A stretch of 64,000 bases of DNA. It comes from Symbiodinium microadriaticum. Lineage: Eukaryota; Sar; Dinophyceae; Suessiales; Symbiodiniaceae. The notes under the pieces were generated by a model. That model saw only the letters and a list, made by a program, of their open reading frames with translations. It made no database searches and was not told the DNA's origin. The stretch covers positions 23,022-87,021 of the forward strand of contig LSRX01001502.1 in assembly GCA_001939145.1 (NCBI GenBank), read 5' to 3'. The translations under genes and the position numbers were made by a program. Numbering within the stretch: the stretch's first letter is position 1; each line of letters starts with the position of its first letter. Of this stretch, positions 1 through 9,794 are shown piece after piece.

Positions 1-4
1 GCTC

Positions 5-1354
5 GTGGACAACGTTTGCTATCATTCCTCAGGCAATCGTTTGCAGGATATAGCAAAGCTGAGGGCATCATTGCACATTATGTGGCGACCAATCGCGAGG
101 GAGAGGCGCATGGTTTTGAGGCCATTCCGCCTTATCAACCGTGAGTTCTCCATACAGAGTCGGGCCGAGGCCCTGGGATTTCGGAGCTCTTTATTCTCGT
201 TGACAGTGAAAGAGGAGCGCCTTCTAGATGCAGTGCGTGCAGTGGAGACACAATTGCATCAGTTTGAAGTACTCCTTAGGTCAGCTTCGGGCGGTGGGGT
301 CACGGATGGCATGGCCCTCAACGAAGCTGACAAGGTGCTCATTCTCACGCGCAACTTGCCGACGGAAGTTCGCACCCATGTTCAGTTGCATGGGCGGTCG
401 TCCACTTTTGAGGAGCACAAGAACTCTGTGTTGGTCTATGATCTCAACACGCGTGTGTTGGGTGATGTGCATGCGCAGGTGAATGCCTTGACCAAAGGAA
501 GCCCCAAGGGAGATGACAAGGGTAAAGGAAAAGGTAGGGAGGACAAGGGTAAAGGAAAAGGCAAACACAAGCAGGACAGAGGAAAGGGTACAGGAGCGGA
601 AAAGGGGAAGGACAAGAGCAGAGGGAGATCAGCAAGTGCTGACAAGGAACTTGGAAAGGGTGTTTGCTACAACTGTGGCAAACCTGGACACAGGGCCAAG
701 GATTGCCGCAGTAAGCCGATGAAGAGCCCGCGTACAAGTTCTGAGGTTGGTCCTTGTTTTGAGTGTGGCCAGAAGGGTCACCTGAAGAAAGACTGCCCCA
801 AACTCCGAAGTTTGGAGAGTAGCGGTATCGCCGACGAAGATGAGCAGTTTGATCCCTCAGACCCTGCAGTTCTGATGACACTAAGGGTCCAAGTCCAGTC
901 CACTGCACCGCCGAAAGTAGGACATGTACAGGATCAACATGTCTCACAACATGTCTCACACTTGCCTGCAGCAACATCTGAAGCCTTGCGCATGTCAGAA
1001 TCGCACGGTGTAGATGATTTGGCAGATCAATGGCTCAGTGATTCTGGAGCTACCGCGCACATTGTTTCAAGGAGGCATCTGTCAAGCTACCGTGACTTGA
1101 AAGAGCATCCTTCGCTTCAGTGTGAACTCAAGGCTGCGAACAACGGAATCATCGCTACATATGGAATAGTAGATCTAGAGGTTCGGTTTTTCGCCCAAAG
1201 TCCACGAGGCCAGAAGCGCCTCAAATCGTTCGTGCTCACGAAGTGCATAATTGCCGACATTCCTTTCAGTGTCATATCGCCGTTTTCGCTGAAGCAGCAT
1301 GGATGGGTGACGACTTTAGGAGACGATCGGGAGGAAAGGCAACATGTCCATTAA
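5..1354 (+). CDS. Gag-protease of Copia-1 (5' end outside window)
   Basis: The frame is open from the window edge, so the true start is upstream and the first in-window start-like codon means little. Residues about 170-215 are a Gly/Lys/Asp-rich basic linker typical of dinoflagellate copia gags. Two CCHC zinc knuckles follow (CYNCGKPGHRAKDC and CFECGQKGHLKKDC, near residues 223 and 253). The aspartic protease signature LSDSGATAH lies near residue 345. Gag packages the RNA; protease matures the polyprotein. The frame ends at 1354 inside the protease region, and homologous sequence continues in another frame from 1344, so this is a frameshift rather than a natural end. Confidence 0.85.
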   Translation: MDNVCYHSSGNRLQDIAKLRASLHIMWRPIARERRMVLRPFRLINREFSIQSRAEALGFRSSLFSLTVKEERLLDAVRAVETQLHQFEVLLRSASGGGVTDGMALNEADKVLILTRNLPTEVRTHVQLHGRSSTFEEHKNSVLVYDLNTRVLGDVHAQVNALTKGSPKGDDKGKGKGREDKGKGKGKHKQDRGKGTGAEKGKDKSRGRSASADKELGKGVCYNCGKPGHRAKDCRSKPMKSPRTSSEVGPCFECGQKGHLKKDCPKLRSLESSGIADEDEQFDPSDPAVLMTLRVQVQSTAPPKVGHVQDQHVSQHVSHLPAATSEALRMSESHGVDDLADQWLSDSGATAHIVSRRHLSSYRDLKEHPSLQCELKAANNGIIATYGIVDLEVRFFAQSPRGQKRLKSFVLTKCIIADIPFSVISPFSLKQHGWVTTLGDDREERQHVH

Positions 1355-1903
1355 ATTGGAGATTCGTGACCGTGCGTGGTGGGCCGTTGCGCAGCTGAAG
1401 AGAAACACTTCACCACCAGATGTAGCACCCATGGACGTGAGCGTGGCTAAAGCTCCAGCTTCTGTGGATTCAGGCATGAGCAATCCCATGTCAGATGCTG
1501 GTTGCAAGCCCCAACATGTCAACCCTAAGAGCATACTGAAAACTACCACGTCAGTGTCATCAACTCTGCAAGGATTGGGCTCTGGGTTGTCGACTCCAAG
1601 CTCCGCTAGGTCTCTCTCTGTGAGTTCGGATTGTTCGTCACGGGCATCTTTGTGCAACAGTCGTCATTCGGAAATGGTGGCACTGGTTTGTCGTTTTTCT
1701 TGAGGGCTCTAAAGGCACGTTTCTTTCCGCCAGAGACAGAAGAGTCAGAGAATGCACAGTGCTTGCATGACCGTGCTTGTGAAGAGGCAGAGAGCGCACA
1801 GTGCATGCATGACAGTGCTTGTGATTCTTGTGTTGCAGCAGTCGCTCTTCCGCTAAGCTCGGGTTCATCTGATCCAGAAGGGCCGGTGTCCAGCGTTCAG
1901 TAG
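1344..1903 (+). pseudogene. Frameshifted protease-integrase linker of Copia-1
   Basis: Two overlapping open frames (1344-1703 and 1631-1903) continue the polyprotein after the break at 1354. The first is Ser/Thr-rich. The second carries a Cys/His-rich duplicated 14-residue unit (AQCLHDRAC, then AQCMHDSAC). Neither matches a domain I know. Position alone says linker between protease and the integrase zinc region. The frame changes at about 1345 and 1690 are probably decay. Confidence 0.55.
1754..1837 (+). repeat. 42-bp in-frame tandem duplication
   Basis: Two imperfect copies of a 42-bp unit start at 1754 and 1796, both beginning GCACAGTGC. The unit is exactly 14 codons, so the duplication keeps the frame and doubles a Cys/His-containing motif. 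Confidence 0.8.
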
Positions 1904-1908
1904 TGCTT

Positions 1909-2461
1909 GCCGGTCGTGTATGAGGGCCAGAGGCAGGATACCTGCTCGCAGATTGAAGCACAAGCGGGGGGCGTACGAAGTTGCGATGGATTTGGGGTTT
2001 TCTGGGACTGTGTAGGTTTTTGGTTCTTATTGTTCCATTGACAGGGATTTTAGGCACATTCGTGATGAGCTCAGACGAAGATGCCAACGTCCGTACTTTG
2101 AACAACTGGTTTCGGGAGTGCGGGCTGACGGGCAAAGAGATCGACTGTACCTTGGATGGGGAAAACAAGCTGAAGTCGTTGGTTCAACGGGCTGTTCGCG
2201 CTGAGAACTCTCCAGTGACAGGGGCTGTGTTTGGGAAATCACCGCCCGGAAGGCATAAAGGGAACGGGAGAGCTGAGAGAGCGATAGAGACTGTGAAGCA
2301 GGGTGTTGGAAGCAATCTTCTGTTCCTCGAAGATCAGATACAGACACGTGTTGATTACACCAGTCCCCTCATGTCATATCTCATTCCGTTTGTGGCTCGG
2401 ATGCACAACATACACCATGTCCCACAAGGTAGCAAAAGCACGGCAGTGGATCGTATGAAGG
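1909..2461 (+). pseudogene. Integrase, N-terminal and catalytic part, Copia-1
   Basis: From about 1909 a frame reads the end of the pre-integrase zinc region (CRSCMRARGR) and the first catalytic aspartate context (AMDLGF). After a stop near 2010, the frame 1981-2487 gives the second aspartate (DGENKLKSLV) and the catalytic glutamate (NGRAERAIETV). These are the D, D and E of a copia integrase, which joins cDNA to the chromosome. The domain is cut at 2461, and its C-terminal part resumes at 13684. Frameshifts and a stop make it inactive. Confidence 0.7.
2457..2461. repeat. Target site duplication GAAGG, left copy
   Basis: GAAGG here matches 13679-13683 and flanks the insertion 2462-13678. Copia-1 coding resumes in frame when one copy is removed, which fixes the boundary to the base. 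Confidence 0.85.
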
Positions 2462-2680
2462 AGTTAAACAGTACGTACACTAGCTAGCACTTCAGTCCCG
2501 CCACCACCCCTAAGACACCGCCTAGGGTTCGTAGCAGCTAAGCAGGTACTTAGCACGACCCCTCAGCTCACGCAGACACTCTTTTCCGAGGTGTGGCAAA
2601 GGTTCCCTTGTAGCCCGAAGAAAGTCGCTAGCCAGAAACCGCGTTCTGGACTAGCCAATCTCCCAAGCGCAGCCGTAGGG

Positions 2681-3407
2681 CTACCAGAGTCCTAGCTTCC
2701 GAGCTCGCTTTGCGAATCTCGTAGCGTGGGCTTTCTTGGTCCTCTTAGCTTCGCCCAGCTCTTCAAAGTAGCTGGTCGCGTAGCCCACGAGGCGACCGAG
2801 AACCCGCCACTCTAGCGCTTCCCCCTCCAGATGGATCCTGAAGTTCGGGTCGAAGCTAGCGAAGTTCTCGTTAGTGAGGTCGTCCGCTAGCTGATTCAGG
2901 TCTCTCCTGATCCACTGCAGCTGTAGCTCACAGTTTTTAGCGGCTAGTTCTTCAGCGAGCTCCATGAGGATGAGCGTGGAAGGGAACTTTGTAGTCATCG
3001 CCTTCCTTAGCAGGGACTCGTTGGACTGGTTGTCCGTGTAGCCCCTGATAGCGACGGGTGAAGTCTTCTTAGCGCCACCGTCCGGGACCCAGAGGCGTAC
3101 TCCCACCAGGGTCCCCGCAGAGGGTTCGCCGGCGAGCGATCCGACACGCCCGATCAGCGAGCAATTCCAGCGCTGCGATGACCTTCCCGGGATCGCCTTT
3201 AGCAAAGGCCCAGGGTGCCCAACTGTCCACGACCTCTAGCGAGAACCACGGTCCTTGACAGCCGTCTACTAGCTCCAGGAAGCCCCCGATCCAGGCGCGT
3301 CCAGCTTCAGCCTTAGCGTCCGTGAAGAAGCTCAACGGTTCCGGTTTCTGTAGCCTTCCACCCGACTCCAGACGGTCAGCTAGCCACCCGCACAGTACTC
3401 GGACCAT
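2681..3407 (-). pseudogene. RNase H region of DIRS-1
   Basis: Two overlapping minus frames (3407-3069 and 3205-2681) together give a DIRS/Pao-type RNase H. The start reads FFTDAKAEAGRAWIGG (first acidic residue), then AIRGYTDNQSNESLL (later Asp), then LNQLADDLTNE near the end. RNase H removes RNA from the RNA-DNA hybrid. The frame changes near 3190, so it is broken. It follows the RT thumb directly, and only about 200 bp separate it from the 3' edge of the element. Confidence 0.7.
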
Positions 3408-4150
3408 GGTCGGTATAGCGTCAAAGCGCCAGGTTTCCCCTGGACGGCCGAAGAACAGTCTAGCGCAATGGAGGCAAACCCGAGTCTCCCTAGCCCCTGG
3501 GCGAAAGCCTTAGCATCCGTAATCAAAGTGCGGGCTAGCAGGCGGAGCCACTCGACCAACCAAGTAGCGCGCTTCAGGGAGAGGCCTAGCTTGTAGGTGG
3601 GGTACTCGGTCTCCATTCCTAGCCACTCCACCCGAAAACCTCCTCGAGTCTTAGCCCACTTGAAGGGGTAGCCGAGAGTAGCCAGAAACAGGTAGCTCAA
3701 GGGGATGCCCCGTCGCCCTCGGGGGCCCCTTCCCAAGCCTCGAGGTCGTCCGCGTATAGCAGGAGGTCTAGCGGGAAGCCTGGGCCCAATAGATGATACG
3801 TTAGCCTGAGCTCGCAGGCAGCGATGCGGGTCCACCAGTAGCCAGCGCAGGAAAGACCAAAGGTCCCCACCCGGTTGACGTAGACGGTCTGGCTAGCGGG
3901 GTCCCCTGGGACCTCTTCTTTAGCGTCGACCTGGCAGGCCAGGTAGCCGTGCTCCTTCGCGGCATGCTTGTAGCGACGGTGGGCTTTAGCGATGTCGCCC
4001 ACGACGGAGAAGGCGGTCTCGCCCTCCTCCTCGTGTTCCCTTAGCAGGTGTTTCTTCTCCCTAGTGCCAGGAGAGCGTAGCTTGTCACGGCACTTGATGC
4101 GGTGATTAACGCGGACGCCGTGGGTAGCGTCATGGATGCCTCGACGATGA
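3380..4150 (-). pseudogene. DIRS-type reverse transcriptase of DIRS-1
   Basis: Frame 4002-3697 contains the palm aspartate context GDIAKAHRRYK and the catalytic box LLYADDLEA (YADD). Frame 3835-3380 continues with a thumb-like segment (FKWAKTRGGFRVEWLGM, then LARTLITDAKAF). Sequence just upstream (about 4150-4002) extends the fingers in a third frame. The AHR and YADD spacing is that of DIRS and related RTs. The catalytic residues survive but frame changes near 4010 and 3700 break the gene. Confidence 0.75.
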
Positions 4151-5765
4151 CGGCTAGCGCAGCAATGGCGGTGTGCTCGCCGTAGCGCTCCAGGAACTCA
4201 CCCATGGTCATCTTAGCCATGAGGCCCTCGCGAACGTCCTCCTCGAACTTGTCCCTAGCGAAGTCAGCGTGTTCCTCGACCGAACTGTAGTTGGGCACCC
4301 AGGCTAGCGATGCTTCCCAAGGGGAGTTCTCTAGCGGCCACTTCAGCTGTTCCTCAAAGACGTGTGGTGTCCGAGGTAGCGGGTCCAGTATCCCCTCCTC
4401 GGCTTGTCGGAGGAAGTCCCTATCGGGGTCACCCGCGGCCTCAAGCATAGCGCGGAGCAGCTTCAAGTATAGCGGTTGCCCCGGGGCCACATCGAGTAGC
4501 CCTGGCTCGCCCAAGTCCTGTGCTTCTAGCCAGTCTTTCCAGAGTTCGCGTAGCTGACGATGCAGTTCAGAATCGCTAGCGAGGGTGCCGCCCCTTTCGC
4601 CGCCAGCGGCCATACGGAAGGCCTCCTTCTCTAGCTGCTCCAGAGAGCCCACCTTCGCGAGAATCAGTTCTAGCCTTAGCCATTCCCACTGAAAACCATC
4701 GGCATAGCTCCTGGCGTGGTGAGGCCATCGGCCAGGCGAGCATAGCCCACCCCCATCGTGGAAAGGTTTCCCCCCCCCTAGCTGTCGGCAGAAACGGGGG
4801 GGTCCCGTCCCGCCCAGCACCCGGGGGCCCTCGGGGTGGTTTAGCGGAAAGGTTTCGTTGCTGGGCGGTAGCGTCTCCGCGGGCTGAGCATGGTCCCCCT
4901 CCCCACCGGCAGCGTTAGCAGCATGTAGGCACGTGGAGACCAACATAGCAGAAAGCCATTGACAGAGCTTAGCGGGCCACTGCTCGGAACCCGAGGTTTT
5001 AAACGCACCTTTAGCTTGCCTTTGGAACATAGCGCCATGGCCCTTAGCAGAGGGCAGCGGTCCTGTGTAGCAGCCTTTTGAATCATAGCGCGGCACGCCC
5101 TCATGGACAAAGTCCGGCATGGGTAGCGATGTGTGAAGCAAGAGGCGTGTCGGTTTAGCATAGGGAGTGCCAAAACTAGCCTGGTGAAACGCCACAGTCC
5201 GTAGCCCCTTCGAGAGAAGGTCGGCTAGCTGTGGCCATTGCCACATAGAGGCGGGCCGTAGCCCCTCGTGTGGTCCAGACGCTAGCGCTCCAAGGTCCTC
5301 GGGTTGCTCCATAGCCAGGAAAGTAGCGGCACCATCAGCAACGAGTGCAGCGACCTCGTAGCTGAAATCGGCAAAAATGTTGCCCAAGATAGCGCGATCT
5401 CGCTCAGCGGGGGTAAGCGTTTGTAGACCACGGGGGCATCCATAGCTGCGGATCGGGCGAGGTCCTCGAAAGTTAGCCCAGGCAGCGCGTGAAAAGGTAG
5501 CGCACGGCGGTGACAAAAGCACAGCGTCGAACTCCTTAGCGGCAATTCGGGTGAGGTAGCTCTGGCGGACCTTGGGAAAGCTGAGGTCCTGTTTAGCGGA
5601 ACGCTTCACGTTCACGCACTCGGTCTCCAGCTGTAGCGTCCAGGCGGAAGCGAGTTGCTGGAGACAAGCTGCCATGTCTAGCCTGCGGGGCGTGTCCGAG
5701 AACAGGTAGAGGACCTTTAGCGGCCTTGGCGAGGTAGTCGTGGAAGTAGCGACGACCTCAGGCAG
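4041..5765 (-). CDS. C5-methyltransferase-like protein of DIRS-1
   Basis: The open frame runs from about 5765; the first in-frame ATG is at 5675 (544 aa). Upstream of that ATG a degenerate SAM-loop context reads KVLYLFSDTPRR. Near residue 55 is VLLSPPCATFSRA, which resembles motif IV (Pro-Cys) of C5 methyltransferases. FLAMEQPEDLG takes the place of the usual ENV motif, and a Lys-Pro-Thr segment (PYAKPTRLLLH) follows. Similar retroelement-borne methyltransferases are known from dinoflagellates (family knowledge). The C-terminal third is charged and unrecognised. It lies between gag and RT. Activity is uncertain because motif I looks eroded. Confidence 0.55.
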   Translation of the reverse strand: MPEVVATSTTTSPRPLKVLYLFSDTPRRLDMAACLQQLASAWTLQLETECVNVKRSAKQDLSFPKVRQSYLTRIAAKEFDAVLLSPPCATFSRAAWANFRGPRPIRSYGCPRGLQTLTPAERDRAILGNIFADFSYEVAALVADGAATFLAMEQPEDLGALASGPHEGLRPASMWQWPQLADLLSKGLRTVAFHQASFGTPYAKPTRLLLHTSLPMPDFVHEGVPRYDSKGCYTGPLPSAKGHGAMFQRQAKGAFKTSGSEQWPAKLCQWLSAMLVSTCLHAANAAGGEGDHAQPAETLPPSNETFPLNHPEGPRVLGGTGPPRFCRQLGGGKPFHDGGGLCSPGRWPHHARSYADGFQWEWLRLELILAKVGSLEQLEKEAFRMAAGGERGGTLASDSELHRQLRELWKDWLEAQDLGEPGLLDVAPGQPLYLKLLRAMLEAAGDPDRDFLRQAEEGILDPLPRTPHVFEEQLKWPLENSPWEASLAWVPNYSSVEEHADFARDKFEEDVREGLMAKMTMGEFLERYGEHTAIAALAVIVEASMTLPTASALITASSAVTSYALLALGRRNTC

Positions 5766-5792
5766 CTGTAGCGGTGCTTGCGGGCCGGCGGG

Positions 5793-6194
5793 TCAGTTCT
5801 TAGCGGCCCCAGCGGTCTTGTTCTGCTTCTGTGGGCACTCGCTAGCAGGGTGCTTTCCGAAGCACAGCATGCACACATGCGCGAAATGGCACTTAGCGCC
5901 ATTCTTGCAGCCTTTGGCGTTGTAACGAAAGCAAATAGGCTTTCCCTCAGGCGTTCTATCGGAGCCCTCTTTGAGCTTCTTAGCGCCCTTGCTGTCCTTG
6001 CCATCCTTGTTCTTACCGTTGCCCTTAGCGCCTTTGCGGCCCTTTTTGGCGGGCGGCTGCTCTGTGTTAGCGTTCCAGGGCTGCGGCCGCTTAGCATGCA
6101 AGGCTAGCGGCGTGGTAAAGTTGCGCTCCTTGACAGAGGGCTCTTTGTAGGCGTGCAGTAGCGCGGCTCCGAAGGAGTAGCCCGCGGTCGCCAT
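5793..6194 (-). pseudogene. Gag C-terminus with CCCH zinc finger, DIRS-1
   Basis: A Lys/Gly-rich basic stretch (KKGRKGAKGNGKNKDGK) is followed by a CCCH-type finger (CFRYNAKGCKNGAKCHFAH) and a further Cys/His cluster (CMLCFGKHPASEC). This is the nucleic-acid-binding end of a DIRS-type gag, frameshifted relative to the main gag frame that ends at 6091. DIRS-2 has the same arrangement at 61723-61860, supporting the assignment. Confidence 0.65.
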
Positions 6195-7011
6195 GACCTT
6201 GTAGGCGTGCTTTCTGATAGCGTCTCCATGGCGGAACTAGCGCACCAGAGTCCTCGCTGGAGCGGAGACCATAGCAGTAGTCTCCCAAAAGGTACTCCTT
6301 GTACCTTTCGAATAGCGCGAAGTTCACATCCTCTAGCTCCCTGCGCCCCGGGTGCCGCAGCTGGATCATGACTAGCGTGTTTTGGAGCACGGTCAGCCTG
6401 AGGCGTAGCTGCTCGGGACCCGAGGGCATAGCGGTTTTGGAACCACCCTTTCTCAAGGAGATGGTGCCCTTAGCGTCCCAGTGTGGGAGTAGCGTGTCCG
6501 GGTCCACCTCGTCCCTGCTAATGATCTCTGTTAGCGGTTCGGCTCGGAATTCACCGGACTCTAGCTCGGCAAGCTTCTTCTCGATGTATTCCTTAGCGGG
6601 GATATGCTTATCCTCCAGTTCGCCGAATTTAGCGGCGAAGGCCTGTCGCATAGCGATGTAGTCCGTGCTAGGGATTGGTTTAGCGAGGTCACGAACTTCG
6701 TTCGTAGCCTCAGCTTCTGCCTGCCGTTCCACTCGGGAGATAGCGGTTTTCCAGGCAACAACAACGCCTGCAGCCTGAGCACGCAGCTTTAGCGACTCCG
6801 ACGGGTTTATGCTAAAGGAGTCCTTTAGCATAGCCTTCAGGTCAGCCTCATCCGTAGCTGCAGCGGCGAACCTAGCGACGGTATCAATACCGTTCTCATA
6901 GAGCTCTCCTTGGATATCGGCAGCCACCTTGTGCTGGGTTAGCAAAAACTTTAGCTCGGAGGCGCCCTTGGCTAGCTTCTTGGCTAGCCCTTCGTCCACG
7001 GCTTCCACCAT
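6091..7011 (-). pseudogene. Gag, main part, DIRS-1
   Basis: The frame is open to 7251. I choose the ATG at about 7011 (MVEAVDEGLAKK) because the translation above it is low-complexity and unlike gag. The protein is largely helical, with EYIEKKLAELESGEF and LRLRLTVLQNTLVMIQLRHPG segments. Its layout parallels the DIRS-2 gag (62948-61723): helical N-terminus, Trp-containing middle, proline-rich or basic linker, CCCH finger. After about residue 305 the frame is lost and homology moves to 6194-5793. It probably forms the nucleoprotein particle. Confidence 0.6.
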
Positions 7012-7452
7012 TGAGGTAGCGTGGGCGGGCAGAAAAGTTCTTCGAAATCTGCTATCAAAAATGTATAGCTGTGGGAGACTTAGCAGAGTAAATCTGGAGT
7101 GTGCTAGCACGTGCTTCGAGAGAGATGCTCGGGCGTAGCGGTCGGGCGTCGGCAAAACGGGAAAAGGCCCGCCCCCGTGCCTCCATCCTTCCTGACTGCT
7201 AGCGGGCGGTGTCCTTCCTTCCTGGTTCCCGCCCTTCCCCCCAGCGTTCACTCTCTAGCTCTCCCCTTCTGTCTGGCTGAGAAGGAAAATGTAGCATGCG
7301 GTCCTAGCAAGGCAAATGCACTGCAAAGCGGCTCCCTGCATAGCGTACCAAGGCCGGCTTGGGCGAGCGACTTTTAGCGCCTGTGCAAAAGCTCTGACGG
7401 CACGGCTGTAGCGAGGCTGTGCTCGGCTTAGCGGAGCAGCCTTAGCGAAGGT

Positions 7453-8938
7453 TTAGTCCTTGCAAGCGTCGCAGCTGTGGCTATCGTGGTCGTCTAGCCG
7501 CCACCACATCCGGCGATTGCACGGACGCATGCGGCATATCGGACACACAATAGCGCAGCGAAAGATAGCGTTGTCCTCGTCCCAGGCCCCAATAGCGGCG
7601 CGGACCTGGTTGTCCTCCATGTAGCAGCCTCTGCGGAGGACCTCGGTAGCGAGAAAATCAGCGCGCGGCCCCCTGGGGAGGGGCATAGCGCAGACCCCCT
7701 GGCGGTCGGTCTCGTTTAGCTGTGCGATCTCGCTGCACTTAGAGATCGTCCAAATAGCGCGATCATCTAGCTCGCGGTGCTTGCCTTTGCCACCGCCCTT
7801 GTAGCGTGGGAGCGGGCCGCGCTCGCCTAGCGCCTTATTCCAGGAGCCTAGCGGCCAGAGGTCCCGGTCAATAGCGTGCCAGGACAAATCCAGTTTGTAG
7901 CTGCCCTTCCCTTGTGGGCGCGCATTAGCGCGAGACTGTAGCGGCGGGCGAGCTCGCCCGAACAGCTCGACCGCGTAGCTGGTGCCTTTGCAGTCGGTAG
8001 CCGTCATAGCGTCGCTCATCGGGTCGTCCTGGCAGACAGCCCTTAGCGGCCTGAGGTAGGTGTTAGCGTTGGCAAAGATATCGTTCCAGCTTAGCGTGGG
8101 CTCGGGTCCCACACCAGACTTGTTAGCGGCGCTCTTGCTGCGCCTGCGGGTGGTAGCGGCATCCGTGGTATCGGGGCGGCCCCTCACCACTGACTTAGCC
8201 TCCGGCAGAGGCGGAAACTTGCTCTGCGAAAGCTCTGTAGCGGCCATCCCCGACGGTTCTGTCGAACTGCTAGCCGTAGCGGCCACCCCCGACGGCCCAG
8301 CCGAGCTGCTAGCGGCCGATGGGTCGGTAGCGTCTGCCTCTCCTCCAAGGGAGAGCTTCTTAGCGGCTGCGAGGTCCTTCTCGAACTTCTCCAGCTCTAG
8401 CTGCTCTTCAAGGAGGATAGCATTGAGGGCTTCCTCCCTTTTCTTAGCTGCCTCCCTCTTTACCGCTTCCATAGCGGCTTGGGCGATCTTAGCGTCATGC
8501 TCGGCCTTCTTCTTGCGGGCCACCTCTCTAGCGATGACCTCCGCCTCGGCCCTGGCTTTGGTCTTAGCGGCGTCCTGCTCCAACCGGGCGCATAGCGGCG
8601 ACCTCTTCCTGAGTGAAGTCGGTCCAGGCAGTAGCTCTTAGCGCCCGGAACTCTAGGTCCCTTTGAGGGCTAGCGGCCCGGCCCCCAGCTAGCCAGAGAC
8701 GCTGGGGCCCAGACCCAGGGGCCGGCCTAGCGGGTGGCTGGTCGGCTTCCATGGCCAGCCTAGCGTCTTCTAGCCGAGCTGCCAGCTCCTCGACCTGAGC
8801 AGCCGAGAAGTGGTTAGCTCGGGCAGGTCGTCCGGGCTGAACGTCACTAGCTGCCTCATAGCCCTTAGCGTTTCCAAGATCTGAACTGGACATAGCGACC
8901 TCCGTAGAGGCGAGGAATGATCGGAGGGGGGGCTCCAC
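7453..8938 (-). pseudogene. Accessory coiled-coil and Cys-rich ORF of DIRS-1
   Basis: Two overlapping frames (8938-8564 and 8583-7453) join near 8583. The first has an acidic coiled-coil tract (VEELAARLEDARLAMEAD). The second starts with a long Ala/Lys/Glu coiled coil, then an Ala/Ser-rich linker, a basic RRRSKSAANK segment, a globular part, and a Cys-rich C-terminus (CPICRMRPCNRR, then DSHSCDAC) that may bind zinc. I do not recognise the family. It sits between recombinase and gag and shares the TAGC-rich composition, so it belongs to the element. It could be a second gag-like or regulatory protein. Confidence 0.5.
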
Positions 8939-9363
8939 CCCCCCCTCCTTAAAATCTTCTAGCTACCTCGAGGTAGCTTCCAGCTGCGGAAGGAGATTCA
9001 GCTGTTCTTTCCTAGCTGGTCCTAGCAGAGCTCTTCAGGGCCCGTTCGTAAGGGCCCGCAGGTCCTAGCGTGTGGCCCCCACGGCACCCCCCGCCCCGAA
9101 GGCAACCCCCGGCCCATTGTAGCGTTGTTGTACATGTCTGGCACGTGCGCCCTAGCACTGCAAACAAACCTAGCGCACCGCAACAAGCACAAGTGACAGC
9201 AAGTGCCTAGCGCAACGGTCAAGACAAGCAAGTGTCCTAGCGCACATGCAGAGAACATGTAGCAACAACGTGGTTCTCTCCTCTTCTGTCTGTCCTCCCC
9301 TCCTAGCCTCCTTCCCTTCCTCCCCCTCACGGTCGGTAGCGGGAGCAAGCGAGGCTTTAGCAT
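8939..9363. other. Non-coding spacer in DIRS-1
   Basis: I see no gene here. The stretch holds 14 TAGC motifs from 8960 to 9358, although it encodes nothing recognisable. This shows the motif density is not a codon effect. An A/C-rich segment at 9160-9250 repeats a loose CAAG/TAGCGCA pattern. Confidence 0.6.
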
Positions 9364-9777
9364 TCAGGGGAAAACAGGAAATCCGTGACTAGCGAAACTT
9401 GAAAAGAGGTCCGGTCCTAGCACTGGGTCCTGACTCGTAGCGGGCACTGCCTCTGGCTGCGCCTGCTCATCACCCGAGTTTGCTAGCGACCCCTCTGAAG
9501 GGTCCTCTTCAGAAGCTTGTGAGCGATGGGGCCAGCATAGCCGGCAAACGTGTGTATACTCGTGGGCCTCAGGCCTAGCGACGTAATCCCGACTGTTGCG
9601 GAAGACCCTTCGGCGTCCCATCCAACAGCCGTTAGCGCCTGCCTTATGCAGCCTATAGATAGCGCCCGGGAGCTCAACTATAACATAGTTAGCTTCCCTA
9701 TCGAGGACCCGAGCTTGTTTGCAAACAGGCTCTTCGGGCTCGCTAGCGGAGGCCTGGCTGCTATCCCCGGGATCCAC
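9364..9777 (-). CDS. C-terminal tail region of DIRS-1 recombinase
   Basis: This 137-aa frame ends a region downstream of the recombinase catalytic part. It contains AIYRLHKAGANGCWMGRRR and, later, YTHVCRLCWPH, a Cys-x2-Cys pair. The DIRS-2 recombinase has a comparable tail (IHRLSGIVHRV, CGRQVNERY, CQQCARGL at 63539-63309), so I treat it as a family-specific zinc-binding tail. Its acidic Ser/Glu-rich surroundings look disordered. It may be a separate ORF; frameshifts hide the original arrangement. Confidence 0.45.
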   Translation of the reverse strand: MDPGDSSQASASEPEEPVCKQARVLDREANYVIVELPGAIYRLHKAGANGCWMGRRRVFRNSRDYVARPEAHEYTHVCRLCWPHRSQASEEDPSEGSLANSGDEQAQPEAVPATSQDPVLGPDLFSSFASHGFPVFP

Positions 9778-9794
9778 GTCCCCAATCGGCTCTC

